DNA of 64,000 nt from Sphingopyxis sp. (GTDB lineage: Bacteria > Pseudomonadota > Alphaproteobacteria > Sphingomonadales > Sphingomonadaceae), in assembly GCF_025869345.1 (NCBI RefSeq), contig NZ_JAOZVW010000138.1, forward strand, positions 79,119-143,118, in the 5' to 3' direction. Below, one piece after another: positions 26,264 to 35,154 of this stretch (position 1 is its first letter; every line of letters starts with the position of its first letter). Both the position numbers and the translations under genes were made by a program. The notes below the pieces were generated by a model. It saw only the letters and a program-made list of their open reading frames with translations. It was not told the DNA's origin and made no database searches.

Positions 26264-28825
26264 ATGGCAGACATTTATAGGCGGCACATGATTCAGTCCC
26301 GTCAATGGAAACGGGCCGGCGTCATCGGCGCATCGGTCATGGCGCTCGCGCTCGCTGCGCCGGCGGCCGCGCAGTCCGACACGCAATCCGGCGATCAGGA
26401 ACAGGTGAACGACGGCACGATCGTCGTCACCGCGCAGCGCAAGCTGCAGACGATCCTCGACGTGCCGGTCAGCGCCACCGTCTTTTCGTCGGAGACGCTG
26501 GAAGACCGCAACTACAGCGATGCGAAGGACTATCTGCTCCAGACGCCGAACGTCTCCTTTCAGCAGGGCGGCCGTAACGGCGCGCGCGAGATCGTCATTT
26601 CGATCCGCGGCATCGCCGACCTCAAGGGCGGCGAGAAGGTTCTGACGCAGAGCGCCTTCGCGACCTATGTCGATGAATTTTCGGCGGGCACGCTCGCTTC
26701 GGGGCAGGCCAACCCCAATATCTACGACGTCGAATCGGTCGAAATCCTGCGCGGGCCGCAGGGCGTGTTCTTTGGCCGCAACTCGGAAGGCGGCGCGATC
26801 AACATCCGCACCAAGAAGCCGACCGAGGATTTCTATGGGCGGATCGATGCGGGCTTCGGCCGTTTCAGCACCTATAGCCTGGCAGGCGTCATCAACGGCA
26901 AGGTGGCCGACGGCCTGTTCGCGCGCCTGTCGGTCCAGGGCGAAACCACCAAGGGGCCGCTGCGCAACCGTCACCCGATCGGCGGCGGAACCGACGCCGA
27001 TTATCTCAACATTCGCGGCCAGCTCCGCTGGCAGCCCGACGATGCGACTACGGTCGACCTCCAGGTCAACCACACGATCGACAATTCGGGGATGCAGGCC
27101 AAGATCGGCAGCTGCATCAATCAGGGCGCCTTCGGTCTGCCCTATAATCTCGCGACGCCCGAATTGCTCGGCGGGATCGGCTGCTACGACGCAAAAGGCG
27201 AGTTCCGCAAATGGGTGGCCTCCGGGCCGGGTGGAACCCAGCCGCAACTCGGCGGTCTCGATGTCGATAGCATCCGTAACAACAAGGATTCGCTCTACCA
27301 GGACACGCGCGATTTCACGAACAACGAAACGACGCTGGTTATCGGCAAGGCCTATCATGAATTCAGCGACAAGGTGGGGCTGACTCTCGTCGCGGGCTAT
27401 GCCGAGTCTGACCAGGATCAGTTCCTCGATCTCGACGGATCGGGCATTCGCGCGATCAATCGGCTCGGTAAATTCTACACCAAATCCTATAGTGTCGAAG
27501 GGCGGCTTTCGTCGGTCGGCGAAGATAACAAGATCGACTGGACGATCGGCGGCATCGCCTATCGCGAAAAGTTCACCGCGGTGAACCAGATCCTGATCGA
27601 ACAGGTGCTCGGTCCCTGGGCGCCGGGCGACAAGGCCAATGAAAACCGCATCTTTAACAGCCTGCGCGGCTGGGCGGCCTTCGCCAACGCCGAATGGCAT
27701 ATGACGGATGCCCTGTCGCTCATCGTCGGTGGCCGCTATTCCTATGACCGCGGCACCAACCGCTGGAGCGATGTCTATGCGGCCTGCTCGCGTCGCCCCG
27801 TCGGCACACCGCTCGATACGTCGACTGCCGTTGACGGCAATGGGCCCTGCGAGCTGACACCCGAACAGGCGCTGATGGACGCGCAGGGTCAGCTTCCCGT
27901 CTATGACGGTTTCGTGACCGGCGGACGATATGAGCAGCGCACCGGCCGTTTCGCGACCGGCGCAGCCCATGATTTCTCGCCCCGCCTTGCCATCAACTGG
28001 AAGCCGAACGACGACGCATCGATCTATGCGAGCGTGTCGAAGGGCTACAAGCCGGCGGGCGGTCAGGCCAACCCCGATGGCGGGCTCGGCGGATCGTCGA
28101 CTTTCGGGCGCGAAAAGCTCTGGAACTACGAGATTGGCGGCAACGCCTATCTGATGAACCGACGCTTGCTGTTGCAGGGTGCGCTCTTCTACATGGATTG
28201 GAAGGATTTCCAGTTCACCTCGCGCCAGACGCTCTGCGTCCTCGCATCGACCGGCGCCATCGTCATCGTGACGCCCGGCCTCGATCTCAGCACCTGTTCG
28301 CGCCAGCTTCAGGCTGACTCGGTCACCAACCTGCCCAAGGCGCGATCGAAGGGCTTCGAACTGTCGGCGACCGCGCGGGTTACGGATGGGCTGACGATCG
28401 GCGGCTCGGTCGGCTATCTCGATGCCAAATATATACGAGGCGAAGGTCTCGTGGGCGGGGCCCTCCAGCCGCTCGACGGCATCCGTATCGGCAACTCGCC
28501 GCGCTGGACGGCCTCGGCGAACGTCGAGCAGCGTTTCCCGCTGGCGGGCGGCGACGCGGCGGTCGCGCTCAACTGGAGCTATCGTGGCCGGACGGCGCTT
28601 GGCGTGGTTGAACAGGCATCGCTGACCTTCCCGACGCAGGTCGATCCGGTCAGTCTCTTCAACCTGCGCTTCACGCAGGATTGGGGACAGAACAAGCTGT
28701 CGATCAACATCGATAACCTCTTCGCCAGCGAATATTACACCGCGAACGAGGGTTTCAGCTTCATCGGTCCGCGGCTCAGCTATAATCCGCGCACCTGGTC
28801 GGTGAAGTGGACGACCGAGTTCTAA
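26264..28825 (+). CDS. TonB-dependent outer-membrane receptor of the iac/cat island
   Basis: This 853-residue receptor begins after a GGGAGGAG site. The signal sequence ends at AAAQSD, followed by a TonB-box region (GTIVVTAQRKLQ), a plug with LRGPQGVFFGRNSEGGAIN, and a barrel ending KWTTEF. It is longer than the first receptor. The position between the iac operon (divergent) and catB suggests uptake of an aromatic growth substrate or a larger conjugate of it. IAA itself is small enough for porins, so a bulkier ligand such as an auxin conjugate is worth considering. A rho-independent terminator follows, so the cat genes need their own promoter or readthrough. Confidence 0.94.
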   Translation: MADIYRRHMIQSRQWKRAGVIGASVMALALAAPAAAQSDTQSGDQEQVNDGTIVVTAQRKLQTILDVPVSATVFSSETLEDRNYSDAKDYLLQTPNVSFQQGGRNGAREIVISIRGIADLKGGEKVLTQSAFATYVDEFSAGTLASGQANPNIYDVESVEILRGPQGVFFGRNSEGGAINIRTKKPTEDFYGRIDAGFGRFSTYSLAGVINGKVADGLFARLSVQGETTKGPLRNRHPIGGGTDADYLNIRGQLRWQPDDATTVDLQVNHTIDNSGMQAKIGSCINQGAFGLPYNLATPELLGGIGCYDAKGEFRKWVASGPGGTQPQLGGLDVDSIRNNKDSLYQDTRDFTNNETTLVIGKAYHEFSDKVGLTLVAGYAESDQDQFLDLDGSGIRAINRLGKFYTKSYSVEGRLSSVGEDNKIDWTIGGIAYREKFTAVNQILIEQVLGPWAPGDKANENRIFNSLRGWAAFANAEWHMTDALSLIVGGRYSYDRGTNRWSDVYAACSRRPVGTPLDTSTAVDGNGPCELTPEQALMDAQGQLPVYDGFVTGGRYEQRTGRFATGAAHDFSPRLAINWKPNDDASIYASVSKGYKPAGGQANPDGGLGGSSTFGREKLWNYEIGGNAYLMNRRLLLQGALFYMDWKDFQFTSRQTLCVLASTGAIVIVTPGLDLSTCSRQLQADSVTNLPKARSKGFELSATARVTDGLTIGGSVGYLDAKYIRGEGLVGGALQPLDGIRIGNSPRWTASANVEQRFPLAGGDAAVALNWSYRGRTALGVVEQASLTFPTQVDPVSLFNLRFTQDWGQNKLSINIDNLFASEYYTANEGFSFIGPRLSYNPRTWSVKWTTEF

Positions 28826-28862
28826 GTTCAGGGCTCGGGTTTTCCCGAACTCTCCTCGACTG

Positions 28863-28897
28863 GCCCGCCTCTGAAAAGGGGCGGGCTTGTTTTTTTG
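28863..28897 (+). terminator. Rho-independent terminator after the TonB receptor
   Basis: The stem GCCCGCC (28863-28869) pairs with GGCGGGC (28880-28886) around a ten-base loop, followed by a T-rich tail TTGTTTTTTT. This is a classical intrinsic terminator. Confidence 0.88.
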
Positions 28898-29017
28898 AGG
28901 AGGGCTGCGCGCTCCCGCACAATGTTCGATTAGCGCCGCGAATGGGCCGCATGAAATCTTCTCTCGGCAGGGCGGGGCGCCCTTTGCGTTAGACGTCGTT
29001 CCAACAAGAGAGGGCCG

Positions 29018-30133
29018 ATGGCGCGTATCGACAAAATCGAAGTGGTGATCGCGGACGTGCCGACCATCCGGCAGCATGTCCTGGCGATGGCGACGATGAC
29101 CACCCAGGCGATCGTTCTCGTCTTCGTCCGTCGCGACGACGGGATCGTCGGCGTCGGCGAGGCGACGACCATCGGCGGACTCGCTTATGGCGAGGAAAGC
29201 CCCGAGGGCGTCAAGCTCGCGATCGAAACCTATTTTGCGCCGCTTCTCCTCGGAACCAACGCCGATCGGCCCGCGGCGGCGATGGCGTTGCTCGACCGGC
29301 TCATCGTTGGCAACCGCTTCGCCAAATGCGCGGTCGAGACGGCGCTGTTCGATGCGCTGGGCCAGCGGACAGAGCTGCCGCTTTCGGAATTGCTGGGCGG
29401 CCGCCGCTGCGATGCGCTGCCGGTCGCCTGGACTCTCGCGAGCGGCGAGACGGCGCGTGACATCGAGGAAGGAGAGGCGATGCTCGCCGCGCGCCGCCAC
29501 AATATGTTCAAGATCAAGATCGGCAAGCGAGGCGTGGCGGAAGACTGCGCTCATGTCGCGGCGATCGCCCGTGCCTTTGAAGGGCGCGCGTCGGTGCGGG
29601 TCGATGTCAACCAGCATTGGACGCGGACGCAGGCGGTCGACGGCATCGCACGGCTTCAGGAGGCGGGAGTGGCGCTGATCGAGCAGCCGATCGGCGGACA
29701 GGATGTCGCCGGGATGCGCGCGCTCTGCGAGCGGTTCGACTGCGCGATCATGGCCGACGAAGCGCTGACCGGCCCGGCGAGCGCGTGGCGCTTTGCGACG
29801 GCGGGCGCCGCCGACGTCTTTTCGATCAAGATCGCCCAATCGGGCGGACTTGCGGCGGCCGCCAAGGTCTGCGCGATCGCCGAAGCCGCGCACGTCGCGC
29901 TCTATGGCGGGACGATGCTCGAGGGTGGCATCGGAACGGCGGCGTCGGCACATCTCTTCGCGGCAGGGCCGCCGATGGAATGGGGCACCGAATTGTTCGG
30001 CCCGCTCCTGCTCGCCGAGGAACTGCTCGAAGAGCCGCTGCACTATCGCGATTTCATGCTTCAGCTTCCGGCCGGGCCGGGGCTGGGCGTGCGTATCGAT
30101 CGTGCGCGGCTCGGCCGCTTTGCACGAAATTGA
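29018..30133 (+). CDS. catB: Muconate cycloisomerase
   Basis: This 371-residue enolase-superfamily enzyme converts cis,cis-muconate to muconolactone. The KxK catalytic lysines are Lys165 and Lys167 (MFKIKIGK). Metal ligands are expected in DVNQHW, EQPIGG and MADEALTG. The second-face segment is VFSIKIAQSGG. The start has an AGAGAGGG site. It lies directly upstream of catC and catA, which fixes its assignment within the muconate-lactonising group rather than other enolase-superfamily reactions. The 120 bases between the terminator and this start must carry the promoter, if it is separate. Confidence 0.94.
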   Translation: MARIDKIEVVIADVPTIRQHVLAMATMTTQAIVLVFVRRDDGIVGVGEATTIGGLAYGEESPEGVKLAIETYFAPLLLGTNADRPAAAMALLDRLIVGNRFAKCAVETALFDALGQRTELPLSELLGGRRCDALPVAWTLASGETARDIEEGEAMLAARRHNMFKIKIGKRGVAEDCAHVAAIARAFEGRASVRVDVNQHWTRTQAVDGIARLQEAGVALIEQPIGGQDVAGMRALCERFDCAIMADEALTGPASAWRFATAGAADVFSIKIAQSGGLAAAAKVCAIAEAAHVALYGGTMLEGGIGTAASAHLFAAGPPMEWGTELFGPLLLAEELLEEPLHYRDFMLQLPAGPGLGVRIDRARLGRFARN

Positions 30134-30149
30134 AGGAAGGAAAGCCGCC

Positions 30150-30434
30150 ATGCTGTTCATGGTCGAAATGACGGTCAACGTGCCGCACGACATCGATAAG
30201 GAGACCTTCGACGCGTTGAAGGCCACCGAGAAGGCGCGGGCCGAGACTCTGCAGCGCGCCGGAAAGTGGCGGCACCTTTGGCGGGTTGCCGGGCGTTACG
30301 CCAATGTCAGTATCTTCGACGTCGCCGATGCCGGCGAACTTCACGACATCATGACGAGCCTGCCGCTCTATCCGTTCATGGATGTGCGGGTGACGGCGCT
30401 GTGCCGTCATCCCTCGGCGATCGACGCCGATTGA
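30150..30434 (+). CDS. catC: Muconolactone delta-isomerase
   Basis: This 94-residue protein matches CatC along its length: MLFMVEMTVNVPHDID at the start, RAGKWRHLWRVAGRYANVSI in the middle and LPLYPFMDVRVTALCRHPSA at the end. It converts muconolactone to 3-oxoadipate enol-lactone as a ferredoxin-fold oligomer. It lies 16 bases after catB, with GGAAGG upstream, and 25 bases before catA. Length and sequence are typical. Confidence 0.96.
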   Translation: MLFMVEMTVNVPHDIDKETFDALKATEKARAETLQRAGKWRHLWRVAGRYANVSIFDVADAGELHDIMTSLPLYPFMDVRVTALCRHPSAIDAD

Positions 30435-30459
30435 GCCGGCAGCAAATGGGAGCAAGACT

Positions 30460-31365
30460 ATGACCGACATCATTCGATCCGACGCCGTGCAGCAACTTCT
30501 CGACCGCGCCGCCGGGCTCGGCGAGGCGGGCGGGGACCCACGCCTGAAGGCGATCCTCCGCGATCTGCTCGAGGCGCTGATGAGCGTCGTCGAACGGCAT
30601 GACATTTCCGAAAGCGAATTCTGGCGCGGCGTCGATTTCCTGGGTCGCGGCGCGGGTGAGTTCGGCCTGATCGTCCCCGGCCTCGGGATCGAGCATTTTC
30701 TCGATCTTCATATGGACGCGAAGGATGCAGCGGCAGGACGCAGCGGCGGAACGCCGCGCACGATCGAGGGGCCGCTCTATGTCGCGGGCGCGCCGCTCGT
30801 CGACGGCGACCTGACGACCACCAACGACGTCAATCTGACCACCGACCCCGACGATACCGAGGAATTGACGATGTCGGGCCGCATCACCGGTCCCGATGGC
30901 GAGCCGGTGAAGAATGCAATTCTTCATGTCTGGCACGCCAATTCGAAGGGCTTCTATTCGCACTTCGATCCGACGGGCGAGCAGTCGCCCTTCAACAACC
31001 GGCGGCGCATCCGCCTCGGCGCCGATGGGCGCTATGCCTTTCATTCGAAAATGCCGCGCGGCTACAGCGTGCCGCCCGAAGGTTCCGCAGAGCAGTTGAT
31101 GAAGCTGCTCGGACGCCATGGCGATCGGCCGGCCCATGTCCATTTCTTTATCGAGGCGCCGGGGTACCGAACGCTGACGACGCAGATCAATTTCGGCGAC
31201 GACCCGCACGCGCACGACGATTTCGCCTTCGGCACCCGCGACGGCCTGCTGCCAGTTCCGGATCGCAGCGGCGGCAACCCGGCGGTGCTGTTCGACTTCG
31301 TTCTTCAGCGGTCGGAATCAGCCAACGACGAAGGCTTTTCGTCGCGCTCGCGCGCGTCGGCATGA
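30460..31365 (+). CDS. catA: Catechol 1,2-dioxygenase
   Basis: This 301-residue intradiol dioxygenase cleaves catechol to cis,cis-muconate. Its Fe(III) ligands are expected at Tyr166 (GFYSHFD), Tyr202 (PRGYSVPP), His226 and His228 (RPAHVHFF). The spacing matches the Acinetobacter enzyme. The N-terminal helical linker domain is present. The gene is in the cat operon and overlaps the CoA-transferase A gene by 4 bases. Catechol is also the product of the iac Rieske oxygenase, which links the two operons metabolically. Confidence 0.96.
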   Translation: MTDIIRSDAVQQLLDRAAGLGEAGGDPRLKAILRDLLEALMSVVERHDISESEFWRGVDFLGRGAGEFGLIVPGLGIEHFLDLHMDAKDAAAGRSGGTPRTIEGPLYVAGAPLVDGDLTTTNDVNLTTDPDDTEELTMSGRITGPDGEPVKNAILHVWHANSKGFYSHFDPTGEQSPFNNRRRIRLGADGRYAFHSKMPRGYSVPPEGSAEQLMKLLGRHGDRPAHVHFFIEAPGYRTLTTQINFGDDPHAHDDFAFGTRDGLLPVPDRSGGNPAVLFDFVLQRSESANDEGFSSRSRASA

Positions 31366-32066
31366 ACAAGCTCTATCCGACGGCGACGGCGGCGCTTGAG
31401 GGGCTGCTGTTCGACGGCATGACGGTCATGTCGGGCGGCTTCGGACTGGTCGGCAATCCCGAAAACCTGATCGCCGCGATGAGGGAGGATGGGGTTCGCG
31501 ATCTGACCGTCGTGTCGAACAATTGCGGCGCCGAAGGCTTCGGCCTCTACGCGCTGCTTGCCAATGGCCAGATCCGCAAGATGATCTCTTCCTACATCGG
31601 CGAGAACAAGCTGTTCGAGACGCTCTACCTCGAAGGCAAGCTGGAACTGGAGCTCAATCCCCAAGGAACGCTCGCCGAGCGCATTCGTGCGGGCGGGGCG
31701 GGGATTCCCGCCTTCTATACCGCGACGGGGGTCGGCACCGTCGTCGCGGAGGGCAAGCCGGTCGAGGAGTTCGACGGCAAGCGCTATATCCGCGAACGCT
31801 GGCTGCGCGCCGACCTGGCGATCGTCCGCGCGTGGAAGGGCGATACACACGGCAACCTCGTGTTCCGCAAGACCGCGCGCAACTTCAACCCGCCGATGGC
31901 GACTGCGGCGGCGGTCACGGTGGCGGAGGTCGAGGAACTGGTCGAACCCGGCATGCTCGACCCCGACATGATCCATACGCCGGGGATTTTCGTGAACCGC
32001 ATCGTCCAGGGCGTGCATTATGAGCGGAAGATCGAAAAGCTCACGGTGCGAAAGCGCGGCGCATGA
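31362..32066 (+). CDS. pcaI: 3-oxoadipate CoA-transferase, subunit A
   Basis: This 234-residue alpha subunit shows the family signature GGFGLVGNPENLI and the following NNCGAEGFGL, then KRYIRERWLRADLAIVRAWKG. It binds CoA and works with a beta subunit carrying the catalytic Glu. That partner is not adjacent but at 15064-15696, on the opposite strand at the end of the iac operon. It overlaps catA at its start and pcaD at its end by 4 bases each. A SCOT (3-oxoacid) enzyme is possible, but placement between catA and pcaD favours 3-oxoadipate. Confidence 0.88.
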   Translation: MNKLYPTATAALEGLLFDGMTVMSGGFGLVGNPENLIAAMREDGVRDLTVVSNNCGAEGFGLYALLANGQIRKMISSYIGENKLFETLYLEGKLELELNPQGTLAERIRAGGAGIPAFYTATGVGTVVAEGKPVEEFDGKRYIRERWLRADLAIVRAWKGDTHGNLVFRKTARNFNPPMATAAAVTVAEVEELVEPGMLDPDMIHTPGIFVNRIVQGVHYERKIEKLTVRKRGA

Positions 32067-32854
32067 CCGGCCGTTTTCTCGCCGACGATGGCTGCACCAT
32101 CGCTTTCGACTATCGCCCGATCGAGGGGCGGCCCGTGCTGCTCCTTTCGCCGTCGCTCGGCACCGCGATGGCGCTGTTCGAACCGCAGCTCGAAGCGTTC
32201 GAGGGGCGTTATTCGATTCTTCGCTACGATCCGCGCGGGCACGGCGCTTCGGACGTCGTGCCCGGCAGTTCTTCGATGGACCGGCTGGGCCGCGACGTCA
32301 TCGGCCTGCTCGATCATCTGGGGATCGCGCGGGCGCATGTCCTGGGGGTGTCGCTGGGCGGCATGGTCGGGCAATGGCTCGGCTACCGCGCGCCCGAGCG
32401 GCTGCTGCGGCTCGTGCTCGCGAACACATCGGCCTATATGGGGCCGCCCGGCGGCTGGGCGGACCGGATCGCCGCAGTCACGGCGCAGGGGATGGAGGCC
32501 GTCACCGACGCGGTGATCGAACGCTGGTTCACGCCCGATTTCCGCCGCGATCATCCGGCGCGCGTCGATCATGCGCGCGCCATGCTGCTCGCGACCGATC
32601 CGCGGGGCTATGCCGCCTGCAGCGCGGCCATCCGCGATATGGATATGCGCCCGACCGCGCGCCTCGTCGCCGCGCCGACGCTGGTCGTCGCGGGCCTCCG
32701 CGACCCCGCGACTCCGCCCGAACATGCCCGCTTCCTCGCCGAAACGATTCCCGGCGCCCGCCTTGCCGAATTCGACGCCGCCCACCTTGCCAATCTGGAG
32801 CAGTCTTTTGCGTTCAATACCACGGTGGGCGCGTTTCTGGAGCAGGAAGGATGA
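32063..32854 (+). CDS. pcaD: 3-oxoadipate enol-lactonase
   Basis: This 263-residue alpha/beta hydrolase has nucleophile Ser97 (GVSLGGM), an Asp in the GLRDPAT segment and the catalytic His in FDAAHLANLEQ. The start FLADDGCTIAFDYRPIEGRP and the RYDPRGHGASD block are typical of PcaD. It hydrolyses the lactone made by CatC to 3-oxoadipate. It overlaps the CoA-transferase A gene upstream and the flavin reductase downstream by 4 bases, so all these genes form one translationally coupled operon. Confidence 0.93.
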   Translation: MTGRFLADDGCTIAFDYRPIEGRPVLLLSPSLGTAMALFEPQLEAFEGRYSILRYDPRGHGASDVVPGSSSMDRLGRDVIGLLDHLGIARAHVLGVSLGGMVGQWLGYRAPERLLRLVLANTSAYMGPPGGWADRIAAVTAQGMEAVTDAVIERWFTPDFRRDHPARVDHARAMLLATDPRGYAACSAAIRDMDMRPTARLVAAPTLVVAGLRDPATPPEHARFLAETIPGARLAEFDAAHLANLEQSFAFNTTVGAFLEQEG

Positions 32855-33354
32855 CCGGTCTGCGCGCCGATTTCCTGGACGGGATGAGCCGTGCCGCGGC
32901 GACCGTGAACATCATCACCACCGGCGGAACGGCGGGCCGCGCCGGTCTGACGGTTTCGGCGATGACGTCGGTATCCGCGGACACGCCGAAGCCGACGCTG
33001 CTCATCTGCATCAACGCCAACAGCGCGGGCGCGGCGCCGATCATCGAAAACGGCGTCTTCGCGGTCAATGTGCTGTCCGAAAGCCAGGCGGATGTGTCCG
33101 ATGTCTTCGCCGGACGCTCGGCGCATAGCGGCGATGCGCGGTTTGGCTGCGCGACCTGGCAGGAGGGCGCGACCGGGGCGCCGCTGCTCGACGGCGCGCT
33201 CGTTTGCTTCGACTGCCGCGTCGCGCAGCACCGCCGGATCGGAACGCATCACGTCCTGTTCGGCGAGGTCGAGGCGGTGCGTTTTTCGGGCGAGGGCAGG
33301 CCGCTGATCTATGCGCAGCGCAGCTATGCCGTGCCCGCAGAACTGCTGGGCTGA
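32851..33354 (+). CDS. iacG: Flavin reductase, IacG-like
   Basis: This 167-residue protein has the flavin-reductase-domain pattern of two-component monooxygenases: GLTVSAMTSVSADTPKPTLL, NGVFAVNVLSESQADV and a terminal HHVLFGEVEAV. It would supply reduced flavin to IacA, whose gene is on the other strand 13 kb away. In known clusters iacG is in the iac operon itself, so its position at the end of the cat operon is a rearrangement. The start overlaps the pcaD stop. No other obvious flavin-dependent partner is nearby. Confidence 0.82.
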   Translation: MTGLRADFLDGMSRAAATVNIITTGGTAGRAGLTVSAMTSVSADTPKPTLLICINANSAGAAPIIENGVFAVNVLSESQADVSDVFAGRSAHSGDARFGCATWQEGATGAPLLDGALVCFDCRVAQHRRIGTHHVLFGEVEAVRFSGEGRPLIYAQRSYAVPAELLG

Positions 33355-33364
33355 GGCCGTCCGA

Positions 33365-33379
33365 ATTAGGCGGGCTAAT
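33365..33379. promoter_or_regulatory. LysR-type box ATTAG-N5-CTAAT upstream of the ThDP enzyme
   Basis: ATTAGGCGGGCTAAT is an inverted repeat of ATTAG/CTAAT with a five-base spacer. CTAAT is the known recognition element of GcvA-type LysR proteins, and a GcvA-like gene is at 37733-38650. Similar boxes occur at 38674 and 45401. Confidence 0.55.
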
Positions 33380-33511
33380 CCGAAGGGGCAGTTTGTTTCA
33401 ATTGTCCGCGCTCGCCCGAATGGCGAAAAAAACAACCGAAGAGGGAGGCCTTCCGCTGCCGGATAGTATCGGCTTGGGCGGCTCCGCAATCAAACTGGAT
33501 TGACAGCGACC

Positions 33512-35143
33512 ATGACAAATATGACCGGCGCCGAAGCGCTTCTGACTCAGATACGCGCCAATGGCGTCGACACCATCTTCGGCCTTCCGGGCGGGCAGCT
33601 CGACTATTTCTTCGACGCCATGTTTCATGCCGGCGATCAGCTTCGCGTCTTTTGCACCCGGCACGAGCAGGGCGCCGCCTATATGGCGTTCGGCTATGCG
33701 CGATCGACGGGCAAGCCCGGTGTCTATACCGTGGTGCCGGGTCCCGGCGTCCTCAACAGCACCGCCGCGCTCTGCTCCGCCTATGCGACCAACGCCCCGG
33801 TCATGTGCCTGACCGGTCAGATTCCGACCGCGGGGCTGGGCAAGGGCATCGGCTATCTCCACGAATTGCCCGATCAGCTCGCGACGATGCGGACGCTGAC
33901 GAAATGGGCCGATCGCGCGATGACGCCGGAGGCGGCGCCCGAACTGGTCAACGAGGCCTTTCGCCAGATGCTGAGCGGACGCCAGCGCCCGGTCAGCCTG
34001 GAAATGCCGATGGACATCATGGCCGAAAGCCGCGACGTCGCCGCGCTGCCGGCCGCGGTCATTCCCGCCGCGCCCGCGCTCGATCAGGATGCGGTCGACG
34101 CGGCCGCGAAGCTGCTTGCCGGCGCCAAGCGTCCGCTGATCATCGCCGGCGGCGGCGCGCTCGCGGCGGGCGCCGATGTCGAACGGCTCGCCGCTTTCCT
34201 GCAAGCTCCCGTCGTCGCCTTTCGCAGCGGCCGCGGTATCGTCAGCGACCGCAGCCATCTGTCGCAGATGTTCCCCGCGGGTAATGACCTGTGGAAGGGC
34301 GCCGACGTCATCATCGGGCTCGGCTCGCGGATGGAGCAGCAATATCTCTATTGGGGCATCGGCCCCGACATGAAGATCATCCGCATCGACATCGACGGCG
34401 ATGAATTCGATCGGATCAAGTCGCCCGACGTGCGCATCCACGCCGACGCCGCCGATGCCGTCCCGGCACTGATTGCGGCACTGGAGCGCGTCGCCACCCC
34501 CGCGGCTTCGCGCGAAGAAGAATTGATGGGCGTGAAGCAGCGCGTCCGCGGCGAAATCGCGGCGCGGGTGCAGCCGCAGTTCGACTATCTCGATGCGATC
34601 CGCCGCGCGCTTCCCGACGACGGGCTGTTCGTCGACGAGATTACCCAGTGCGGCTATGCCTCGTGGTACACGCTGCCCGTCTATGCGCCGCGCACGCTCA
34701 TCAACTGCGGCTATCAGGGGACGCTCGGCTATGGCTATGCGACGGCGCTCGGCGTTCAGGCGGCGCACCCGGACAAGGCGGTCGTCAATATCGCGGGCGA
34801 CGGCGGCTTCATGTTCACCGCGAACGAGATGGCGACCGCTGCGCAATATAATCTGCCGCTCGTCACCGTCCTCTTCAACAACAACAAGTTCCAGAACGTC
34901 CAGCGCCAGCAGAAGGAATGGTTCGGCGGCCGGCTGATCGCGTCGGATCTCACCAACCCCGACTTCGTCAAATATGCCGAGAGCTTCGGGGTGCGCGGCG
35001 AGCGGGTCCACAATCCGGCCGATCTGGAACGCGCGATCAAGGCGGCGATCGAGCGCCGCGCCCCGGCGCTGATCGAGGTGCCGACGCCCGACATGGCGTC
35101 GCCCTGGCCCTTCATCATCCGCCCGCCGGTTTTCGGACAGTGA
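33512..35143 (+). CDS. ThDP-dependent decarboxylase/carboligase (acetolactate-synthase-like)
   Basis: This 543-residue three-domain ThDP enzyme has catalytic Glu52 (RHEQGA) in the N-terminal PYR domain, a central domain with LIIAGGGALAAG, and the C-terminal ThDP/Mg motif GDGGFMFTANEM…NNNK. It is not a close match to biosynthetic IlvB (context and loops differ) or to known indolepyruvate decarboxylases. No good ribosome site precedes the ATG; an open frame encoding 27 residues (MAKKTTEEGG…, 33420-33503) ends nine bases before it and might couple translation. It is cotranscribed with an aminotransferase and an aldehyde dehydrogenase, suggesting a 2-oxo acid is decarboxylated to an aldehyde. Confidence 0.82.
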   Translation: MTNMTGAEALLTQIRANGVDTIFGLPGGQLDYFFDAMFHAGDQLRVFCTRHEQGAAYMAFGYARSTGKPGVYTVVPGPGVLNSTAALCSAYATNAPVMCLTGQIPTAGLGKGIGYLHELPDQLATMRTLTKWADRAMTPEAAPELVNEAFRQMLSGRQRPVSLEMPMDIMAESRDVAALPAAVIPAAPALDQDAVDAAAKLLAGAKRPLIIAGGGALAAGADVERLAAFLQAPVVAFRSGRGIVSDRSHLSQMFPAGNDLWKGADVIIGLGSRMEQQYLYWGIGPDMKIIRIDIDGDEFDRIKSPDVRIHADAADAVPALIAALERVATPAASREEELMGVKQRVRGEIAARVQPQFDYLDAIRRALPDDGLFVDEITQCGYASWYTLPVYAPRTLINCGYQGTLGYGYATALGVQAAHPDKAVVNIAGDGGFMFTANEMATAAQYNLPLVTVLFNNNKFQNVQRQQKEWFGGRLIASDLTNPDFVKYAESFGVRGERVHNPADLERAIKAAIERRAPALIEVPTPDMASPWPFIIRPPVFGQ

Positions 35144-35154
35144 GGCAGAACGAG

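Noticed and set aside
26045..30226. A 1393-codon open frame on the minus strand across the TonB receptor and catB.
   Set aside because: It is antisense to well-supported genes, has low-complexity Arg/Asp-rich composition and no recognisable domain; such frames are common in high-GC DNA.
33512..35143. Biosynthetic acetolactate synthase (ilvB).
   Set aside because: There is no small subunit and no branched-chain genes nearby; the neighbours are an aminotransferase and an aldehyde dehydrogenase.
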